From Micromonosporaceae bacterium (GTDB taxonomy: Bacteria; Actinomycetota; Actinomycetes; Mycobacteriales; Micromonosporaceae), in assembly GCA_009377645.1 (NCBI GenBank), contig WHTQ01000031.1, positions 1 through 46,109 on the forward strand: a DNA stretch of 46,109 bases, written 5' to 3'. Position numbers and translations under genes: made by a program. The notes beneath the pieces are model-generated. The model saw only the letters and a program-made list of their open reading frames with translations, did no database searches and was not told the DNA's origin. Positions 42,251-46,109 of the stretch are shown piece after piece. Positions within the stretch are counted from its first letter, which is position 1; each line of letters opens with the position of its first letter.

Positions 42251-42323
42251 TGGGCGACCACGGAGTTGAACCGCGCCATACCGACGTATCAGATCGGCCT
42301 CGTCACCGGCTGAGTCGTCGCCC
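42251..42323 (-). tRNA. tRNA-Ile(GAT)
   Basis: Acceptor GGGCGAC/GTCGCCC, discriminator A, anticodon loop CTGATAC (GAT). CCA encoded. Confidence 0.9.
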
Positions 42324-42328
42324 CTTGG

Positions 42329-42413
42329 CGGAGAGAGCGAGATTCGAACTCGCGCCGGACTCTGCCGGTCTGCCTTAGCAGGGCAGCGCCATAGACCACT
42401 CGGCCACCTCTCC
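42329..42413 (-). tRNA. tRNA-Ser(GCT)
   Basis: Class II body, acceptor GGAGAGG with 3' TCTCTCC, discriminator G, anticodon loop CTGCTAA (GCT, reads AGC/AGU). CCA encoded. Confidence 0.9.
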
Positions 42414-42418
42414 ACGTG

Positions 42419-42492
42419 CGCCCCGTATCGGGTTCGAACCGGCGGTCTCCGGCTTGACCGGCCGGCGCTCTCACCAGCTGAGCTAACGGAGC
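42419..42492 (-). tRNA. tRNA-Asp(GTC), G33
   Basis: Acceptor GCTCCGT/ACGGGGC, discriminator G (expected for Asp). Anticodon stem CCGGC/GCCGG with loop CGGTCAA, so anticodon GTC with G at position 33 instead of U. Confidence 0.78.
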
Positions 42493-42497
42493 ATGCG

Positions 42498-42581
42498 TGC
42501 GCCCGGAGGGAGTCGAACCCCCACGCCCGAAGGCACCGGCTTCTAAGACCGGCGTGTCTACCTAAGTTCCACCACGAGCGC
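42498..42581 (-). tRNA. tRNA-Leu(TAG)
   Basis: Class II body of 84 bases, acceptor GCGCTCG/CGGGCGC, discriminator A, anticodon loop CTTAGAA (TAG, reads CUA), variable arm TGCCTTCGGGCG. Confidence 0.92.
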
Positions 42582-42586
42582 ATGAG

Positions 42587-42659
42587 TGGAGCCTCCCGGG
42601 CTCGAACCGGGCGCCTCCTGCTTGCAAGGCAGGTGCTCTACCTGATGAGCTAAGACCCC
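42587..42659 (-). tRNA. tRNA-Ala(TGC)
   Basis: Acceptor GGGGTCT/AGGCTCC with the G3-U70 pair that marks Ala, discriminator A, anticodon loop CTTGCAA (TGC). Confidence 0.92.
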
Positions 42660-42663
42660 TTGG

Positions 42664-42736
42664 AGCCGGTGACGCGGATCGAACGCGCTCCCTCCTGCGT
42701 ACGAAGCAGGCGCACTACCTTCAGTGCTTCACCGGC
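42664..42736 (-). tRNA. tRNA-Thr(CGT)
   Basis: Acceptor GCCGGTG/CACCGGC, discriminator U, anticodon loop TTCGTAC (CGT, reads ACG). CCA encoded. Confidence 0.9.
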
Positions 42737-42740
42737 AGGG

Positions 42741-42809
42741 AGCCGGCGGCGAGAGTCGAACTCGCAGCGGCCCGCTTACAAGACGGGCGCACCACCGTGG
42801 CTCGCCGGC
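42741..42809 (-). tRNA. tRNA-Thr(TGT)
   Basis: Compact 69-base gene with a short D arm. Acceptor GCCGGCG/CGCCGGC, discriminator U, anticodon loop CTTGTAA (TGT). Confidence 0.88.
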
Positions 42810-42813
42810 ATGG

Positions 42814-42889
42814 TGCCCTCGGCGCGACTCGAACGCGCACTGTCGGCCGCCTCATGGCCGTGCCTCCTGCCAGATTGGGCTACGAGGGC
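42814..42889 (-). tRNA. tRNA with GAG anticodon (nominal Leu) on a class I body
   Basis: Acceptor GCCCTCG/CGAGGGC, discriminator A, anticodon stem CGGCC/GGCCG, loop ATGAGGC (GAG). The variable loop is only ACAGT, whereas bacterial tRNA-Leu normally has a long variable arm, so charging is uncertain. CCA encoded. Confidence 0.72.
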
Positions 42890-42892
42890 AAG

Positions 42893-42963
42893 CTCCCGGA
42901 CCAGGACTCGAACCTAGATCGGCTGGGCCAGAACCAGCTGTCCTTCCGTTAGACGACCCGGGA
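42893..42963 (-). tRNA. tRNA-Gln(CTG)
   Basis: Acceptor TCCCGGG with 3' TCCGGGA, discriminator G, anticodon loop TTCTGGC (CTG). U1-A72 and G73 fit Gln identity. Confidence 0.9.
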
Positions 42964-42996
42964 ATGAGGCCGGCGAGACCACGCCCGCCGGCCGGA

Positions 42997-43440
42997 TCAG
43001 CGCGAGGCGAGCGACGCCCACGACGGAGCTGTCGGCTTGACCCGCAACACCATGCCCGCCTCGGCGGGGGTGCGGTCGCCCTTGCGCTGGTTGCACGGCC
43101 CACACGCGGCGACCGTGTTCTTCCACGTGTTCCGGCCGCCCCGCGAGCGGGGCAGGATGTGATCAACGGTGGTGGCCCGGTCGGTGCAGTAGCCACACCG
43201 GCCGCCGTCCCGAGTGACTACACCCGGCCGGGACCACGCCGGGCCGGCGGTGTACCGCCACTTCGTCACCACGTACTGGACGAGCCGGAGCACCTTCGGC
43301 ATCGGCCAGACGCCGACGATCCGGTCCGGTTCCGCCTCGTGGACCACCGCCACCTGGCGGACGAGCATCCGGATCGCGTGGCGGAAGGACACCCGGTGCA
43401 GCGGGCCAAGGTCGGCGTTGAGAACGAGCACGGCGTCCAC
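42997..43440 (-). CDS. HNH endonuclease, array-embedded
   Basis: A 147-residue HNH protein of the McrA-like family. VDAVLVLNADLGPLHRVSF at the start and RHAIRMLVRQVAVVHEAEPD resemble the N-terminal region of common actinobacterial HNH proteins. The core is VTRDGGRCGYC, TTVDHILPRSRGGRNTWKN and CGPCNQRKGDRTPAEAGM, giving two CxxC knuckles and the H-N-H residues. GTG 43440 is chosen because GGAGGT lies seven bases upstream; GTG 43449 would place the site inside the gene. It splits two tRNA blocks, between tRNA-Gln(CTG) and tRNA-Gly(GCC), and looks intact. Confidence 0.9.
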   Translation of the reverse strand: MDAVLVLNADLGPLHRVSFRHAIRMLVRQVAVVHEAEPDRIVGVWPMPKVLRLVQYVVTKWRYTAGPAWSRPGVVTRDGGRCGYCTDRATTVDHILPRSRGGRNTWKNTVAACGPCNQRKGDRTPAEAGMVLRVKPTAPSWASLASR

Positions 43441-43471
43441 CGGGTTCACCTCCGATCGTGGTGGGCGCTGG

Positions 43472-43541
43472 AGCGGCTACGGGGAGTCGAACCCGGTCTG
43501 CTGCATGGCAAGCAGCCGCACTACCGTTGTGCTACAACCGC
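43472..43541 (-). tRNA. tRNA-Gly(GCC)
   Basis: Acceptor GCGGTTG with 3' TAGCCGC, discriminator U, anticodon loop TTGCCAT (GCC). CCA encoded. Confidence 0.9.
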
Positions 43542-43546
43542 ATGAG

Positions 43547-43617
43547 AGCCATCGGGGAGAGTCGAACTCCCGTCGCGCCCGTACCAGGGGCGTGCTCTAC
43601 CGCTGAGCTACGACGGC
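43547..43617 (-). tRNA. tRNA-Thr(GGT)
   Basis: Acceptor GCCGTCG with 3' CGATGGC, discriminator U, anticodon loop CTGGTAC (GGT, reads ACC). Confidence 0.9.
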
Positions 43618-43624
43618 CGGGACG

Positions 43625-43697
43625 TACCGCGGGCGGGAGTTGAACCCGCAGACCCCGGGTTTGAGCCGGGTACCTCTACCGGTTGGGTCACCGCGGC
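43625..43697 (-). tRNA. tRNA with CAA anticodon (nominal Leu) on a class I body
   Basis: Acceptor GCCGCGG/CCGCGGT, discriminator A, anticodon stem CCCGG/CCGGG, loop CTCAAAC (CAA, reads UUG). The variable loop is four bases, unlike class II tRNA-Leu. Confidence 0.75.
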
Positions 43698-43702
43698 GCG
43701 AG

Positions 43703-43775
43703 CTGGGGGCGAAGGACTCGAACCTCCACGACCTGGGTCAAAAGCCAAGCAGCCTGCCGTTAGCTGAGCCCCCAC
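43703..43775 (-). tRNA. tRNA-Gln(TTG), apparent 8-nt anticodon loop
   Basis: U1-A72 and G73 fit Gln. The anticodon stem pairs best as CTTGG/CCAGG around the eight-base loop CTTTTGAC (TTG anticodon); forcing seven bases leaves a T-C mismatch. Confidence 0.75.
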
Positions 43776-43779
43776 TGGA

Positions 43780-43813
43780 GCGATCGGCGGGAGTCGAACC
43801 CGCTACGTCTGTT
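43780..43813 (-). pseudogene. tRNA 3'-half relic
   Basis: A T arm (GCGGG TTCGACT CCCGC), a 3' acceptor strand CGATCGC, discriminator U and CCA remain; the D and anticodon arms are missing. It directly abuts the CCA of tRNA-Gly(TCC). Confidence 0.8.
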
Positions 43814-43816
43814 TGG

Positions 43817-43888
43817 AGCGGATACGGAGAATCGAACCCCGCTCTTCTGGGTGGAAGCCAGACGCTCTTGCCGCTGAGCTACATCCGC
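43817..43888 (-). tRNA. tRNA-Gly(TCC)
   Basis: Acceptor GCGGATG with 3' TATCCGC, discriminator U, anticodon loop CTTCCAC (TCC). CCA encoded. Confidence 0.92.
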
Positions 43889-43894
43889 ACACGG

Positions 43895-44305
43895 CTACAC
43901 CTGATACCGGGCATACTTAGGGCCAAGTCGTATCAGGCTTCGGTTCACGAAGTCTGCGGTCGGGATGAGGTATCGGTCGCCGTTGGCGCAGGCAACGAAC
44001 AACATCTCGGCGGCGGCGTGGTCGAAGTGCCTGATCCGAAACTGTGTCTTGTTGCCGCCGAGAGTGCGCAGTCCGACCTCGTACGCGCCATCTTTGAACT
44101 GTGTGGTAGACCGGACGGCGACTCGTTGCAGCCCGCGCTCCCCATCGTCGACAACCAGGTCGTACGGCTGGCTGTCAGTAAGGGGTAGGCAGACCGTATA
44201 GCCGGCGCAGGCAAACCATCCGATCGCAATCCCCATGCCGGCATCCCCCTGCTTTCGCGGGTTGACGTGCCTAGCGAAGACCGGAACTCTCAAGGCGCTC
44301 TCCAC
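43895..44305 (-). CDS. Group I intron-type PD-(D/E)xK endonuclease-like protein, active site altered
   Basis: A 136-residue protein that fits the PDDEXK_5 family of intron-associated homing endonucleases: NPRKQGDAGMGIAIGWFACA, GYTVCLPLTDSQPYDLVVDD, LQRVAVRSTTQFKDGAYEV and a final DRYLIPTADF. Active relatives have Glu in the GDxGE start motif, Asp in PYDL and Gln-x-Lys in VQVKT. Here the Glu position is Met and QVK reads AVR; only the Asp is kept. It is therefore probably inactive or decaying, though the frame is open. The GC content is lower than that of the neighbours. It sits between tRNA-Gly(TCC) and tRNA-Glu(CTC). Confidence 0.78.
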   Translation of the reverse strand: MESALRVPVFARHVNPRKQGDAGMGIAIGWFACAGYTVCLPLTDSQPYDLVVDDGERGLQRVAVRSTTQFKDGAYEVGLRTLGGNKTQFRIRHFDHAAAEMLFVACANGDRYLIPTADFVNRSLIRLGPKYARYQV

Positions 44306-44395
44306 ATCGGCTAGTTTACCTGACTGTGAGTCAGGGGCCCTGGCTACGCGCTCGGGAAGACAGAAGTGTCACCACCAACACCTCGATCGCGTGAG

Positions 44396-44470
44396 TAGGC
44401 CGTACGGGGCTCGAACCCGTAGTCCTCCTGGCTGAGAACCAGGTGAGCTGCCAGCTTGCTCCAACGGCCC
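44396..44470 (-). tRNA. tRNA-Glu(CTC)
   Basis: Acceptor GGGCCGT with 3' ACGGCCT, discriminator A, anticodon loop TTCTCAG (CTC). Confidence 0.88.
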
Positions 44471-44475
44471 TGGAG

Positions 44476-44547
44476 TGCCCTCCCCCCGGCTCGAACGGGG
44501 ACGCCGCGGGCTTCAACCGCGTGCTCTACCTCTTGAGCTAAGAGGGC
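44476..44547 (-). tRNA. tRNA-Phe(GAA)
   Basis: Acceptor GCCCTCT with 3' GGAGGGC, discriminator A, anticodon loop TTGAAGC (GAA). Confidence 0.9.
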
Positions 44548-44553
44548 ATGGAG

Positions 44554-44626
44554 TGGACCTGGCCGGGTTCGAACCGGCGGCCTTCTGTCTGCCGAACAGA
44601 CGCGCTACCTGCTGCGCCACAGGCCC
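44554..44626 (-). tRNA. tRNA-Ala(GGC), C33
   Basis: Acceptor GGGCCTG/CAGGTCC with the Ala-specific G3-U70 pair, discriminator A. Anticodon stem TCTGT/ACAGA with loop TCGGCAG, anticodon GGC and C33. Confidence 0.82.
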
Positions 44627-44630
44627 ATTG

Positions 44631-44702
44631 TCGGGCACCCCCGAGTCGAACGGGGTGTCTCCTGCTCCCAAAGCAGACGGGTTGCCGTCTCCCTCGTGCC
44701 CG
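44631..44702 (-). tRNA. tRNA-Pro(TGG)
   Basis: Acceptor CGGGCAC/GTGCCCG, discriminator A (Pro-like C1-G72), anticodon loop TTTGGGA (TGG). Confidence 0.88.
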
Positions 44703-44789
44703 ATCGCCCGGCGCATGGTCAACGCCGGGCTCATGCCATCCGCTGTGGAGGTATCAACTGCCGATCCCGCCGGCCGTGGCCGGGAGAAG

Positions 44790-44864
44790 CAGGGGCGACA
44801 GGATTCGAACCTGCGGCGCGCGGGTTTGGAGGCCGCTGCTCTGACCGTGCTGAGCTACACCCCT
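44790..44864 (-). tRNA. tRNA-Trp(CCA)
   Basis: First gene of the array, 87 bases from the next. Acceptor AGGGGTG with 3' CGCCCCT, A1-U72 and G73 as in Trp, anticodon loop CTCCAAA (CCA), one C-C mismatch closing the anticodon loop. Confidence 0.88.
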
Positions 44865-44890
44865 ATGTCCAGTTGTCGATGTCTTGGTAC

Positions 44891-44929
44891 GAGAAACGCC
44901 GCCCGGTCCCGGTCTCGGGTGGGCGGCGT
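44891..44929 (-). terminator. Rho-independent terminator upstream of the array
   Basis: On the minus strand ACGCCGCCC pairs with GGGCGGCGT and is followed by TTTCTC. It would end transcripts from the right and isolate the array, whose own promoter must lie in 44865-44890 or be read through. Confidence 0.65.
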
Positions 44930-44950
44930 CTGCGCGTCGTCTTGGCTGCG

Positions 44951-45046
44951 CTACCAGCGCCACCGCCCCTGCTTGTTCAGCTGCTCATCGATCGCTCGCC
45001 GGTAGGAAATCCCGGGCGTCGGGCATGACCTACCGCCGCGCGGCAT
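44951..45046 (-). CDS. Possible small ORF (31 residues) before the terminator
   Basis: ATG 45046 opens MPRGGRSCPTPGISYRRAID and continues to a stop at 44951, 22 bases before the terminator stem. The placement is suggestive but there is no clear ribosome-binding site and no family I recognise. The rest of 45047-45149 shows nothing. Confidence 0.25.
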   Translation of the reverse strand: MPRGGRSCPTPGISYRRAIDEQLNKQGRWRW

Positions 45047-45149
45047 GGGCCGCTGCGGTTCGGATGAGGCGTGCCACAACATCGCTTCTGGTCTCCCTTG
45101 GATCGGATGTACTACTCCCACGATACCCGCAACGGTGGACCGGTCAACG

Positions 45150-45890
45150 TTATTTCCGGGTGGCGTCCGCTCCGGTCGTGGCGAGATAGACCGTGTTGGC
45201 CGAGGAGCCACCCTGGATCGGGTTGGGGAACCGGACCGTCTCCGCCTCGGCCTCCGCGAAGACGCTCGCCAGGGTGGCGAGGAAGGCCTCCTCCGGCGGG
45301 TCGTTGGACCAGAGCGCGAACACCCCACCCGGGTGCAGCGCAGCCGCCAGGCTGCGCAGGCCGGCCGGCCGGTAGAACCCGGCGTGGTCCGGGTGCAACA
45401 GGTGCTGCGGCGAGTGGTCGATGTCCACGACCACCGCGTGGAACCGGCGGCCGGCCTCGGCCGGGTCGAACCCGGGCCCGGTGGCGACCATCCGGAAGAA
45501 GTCTCCCTGGACCACCCGGCACCGGGGGTCGGCCCCGGGGGTCACCGGGGCCGGGATCAGGCCCTGGTCGTGCCACTCGATCACCTCACCGAGCGCCTCC
45601 ACCACCAGCAGCGACCGGACCCGCGGGTCGGCCAGCGCCGCCTGCGCGGTGTAGCCGAGGCCCAGCCCGGCCACCACCACATCGAGCGGGCCGGCGTCTC
45701 CGGGCACCTTCGCCAGGGCCAGCCGAGCCATCTCTTCCTCGGCCACCGTGAACTGGCTCGACATCAGGAAGTCGTCGTCAAGCTTGATCTCATAGACGTC
45801 CTTGCCGAACAGCGGGTCCCACCGGCGCCGCAGGCTGAGCTCGCCCAGCGGGGTGGACCGCCAGTCGAGCTCCTCGAACCGTGCGCTCAC
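45150..45890 (-). CDS. Spermidine synthase-fold (class I SAM) protein
   Basis: A 246-residue protein of the spermidine-synthase-like superfamily: GELSLRRRWDPLFGKDVYEI, LDDDFLMSSQFTVAEEEMAR, the nucleotide-binding glycine stretch DVVVAGLGLGYTAQAAL and AVVVDIDHSPQHLL. These actinobacterial relatives share the fold but no confirmed polyamine synthesis. GTG 45890 is the start. It lies beyond the tRNA array, separated from it by the terminator. Confidence 0.88.
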   Translation of the reverse strand: MSARFEELDWRSTPLGELSLRRRWDPLFGKDVYEIKLDDDFLMSSQFTVAEEEMARLALAKVPGDAGPLDVVVAGLGLGYTAQAALADPRVRSLLVVEALGEVIEWHDQGLIPAPVTPGADPRCRVVQGDFFRMVATGPGFDPAEAGRRFHAVVVDIDHSPQHLLHPDHAGFYRPAGLRSLAAALHPGGVFALWSNDPPEEAFLATLASVFAEAEAETVRFPNPIQGGSSANTVYLATTGADATRK

Positions 45891-46109
45891 CCGCCGGCCC
45901 CCGTCTGCACACCGGCATGGTACGCGACATTCGCTCGCTGAACCGTTGCGGTCCGGCCCGCCGTACCTCAGCCCGATTGCAAAGTTAGTTGATCTTCGGC
46001 CTGTCGTCGCTGGACTGTCCTAGGTGTCCCTGACCGGGTGCTGAGGGTGGCCTCCTGCCTGGAAGGATGCGAGTTACCACACAACGCATCCGAGGTCAGG
46101 AGGCCACCG
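45891..46109. other. Right-edge intergenic region with a compound hairpin
   Basis: No gene is visible. The first part is lower in GC than surrounding DNA (around 45975-46000). The hairpin is described separately. Confidence 0.4.
46046..46108. repeat. Compound inverted repeat at the window edge, possible insertion sequence end
   Basis: GGTGGCCTCCTG (46046-46057) pairs with CAGGAGGCCACC (46097-46108), and inside it GGATGCG (46065-46071) pairs with CGCATCC (46085-46091). The AGGAGG on the right arm could serve as the ribosome-binding site of a gene beginning beyond the window, such as a transposase. This is a guess from form. Confidence 0.5.

Larger units (their letters stand above)
40047..44864 (-). 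other. tRNA gene array (38 recognisable tRNAs, one tRNA relic, three endonuclease-type genes)
   Basis: All tRNA genes lie on the minus strand, most only 3-12 bases apart, reading from tRNA-Trp (44864) to tRNA-Cys (40047). Isotypes for all 20 amino acids are present. The blocks are broken by an HNH gene (~41176-41667), a 112-base non-tRNA gap (41984-42095), a second HNH gene (42997-43440) and a degenerate PD-(D/E)xK gene (43895-44305). Some tRNAs encode CCA; many do not. A single long transcript is the simplest reading. Similar dense arrays are known in some actinobacterial genomes, plasmids and phages. No mobility gene is visible beside it. Confidence 0.93.

Noticed and set aside
40295-44844. 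Many small open frames with repeated motifs like RDSNPRP, RTRIG or GIEP in the tRNA array
   Set aside because: These are translations of the reverse complement of tRNA T arms (GGTTCGAATCC), a well-known false-protein signature.
40047-44864. CRISPR-like regular spacing
   Set aside because: The repeated 70-90 base units are tRNA genes with different stems; no identical repeats and no cas genes.

Overview
The window is high-GC actinobacterial DNA, most likely Micromonosporaceae-like. The support is protein-level recognition: WhiB protein, mycosin, chaplin-like repeats, F420-related proteins and many GTG starts. No database search was possible.

Region 1 (1-8225, mostly minus strand) holds the 3' part of ftsH by position (the N-terminal ~300 residues are visible), hpt, a gamma-glutamyltransferase, a frameshifted Rpn/PD-(D/E)xK-like gene, a methyltransferase relic, tilS, an F420-associated zincin and a PBP4-type carboxypeptidase. 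ftsH, hpt and tilS are normally neighbours, so the 3-kb stretch between hpt and tilS looks like an insertion that is partly decaying.

Region 2 (8312-33973) starts with ppa and an orphan mycosin. It then follows the Mycobacterium tuberculosis Rv3671c-Rv3683 order: marP, CoA-type Nudix, TlpA-like lipoprotein, nth, (capA-like), crp, MBL hydrolase, ridA, DUF4177, two ArsA/Get3 ATPases, whiB4/wblA, ponA2 and a metallophosphoesterase. Between crp and the MBL gene there is extra cargo: a triple chaplin-repeat protein, an acyl-CoA carboxylase-like pair that has lost catalytic motifs and the biotin carrier, a Ser/Thr kinase, and a zinc-ribbon/class III cyclase/AAA/TPR protein. The cyclase may supply cAMP to the nearby Crp.

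Region 3 (34052-39761) begins with a tRNA-Pro. It carries a deazaflavin-type reductase, three gene relics (hot-dog dehydratase, LLM oxidoreductase, acyl-CoA dehydrogenase) and a likely catabolic set: MaoC hydratase, CaiB CoA-transferase, acyl-CoA dehydrogenase and a CitE-like lyase.

Region 4 (40047-44864) is the most striking part: a one-strand array of 38 recognisable tRNA genes plus one truncated tRNA. It covers all 20 amino acids and is interrupted by two HNH endonuclease genes and one degenerate PD-(D/E)xK endonuclease gene. Several tRNAs are odd: Ile(UAU), four without U33, Leu anticodons on class I bodies, an apparent 8-nt anticodon loop, and an acceptor-stem bulge. The window closes with a spermidine-synthase-fold gene and a compound hairpin that may be the end of an insertion sequence.
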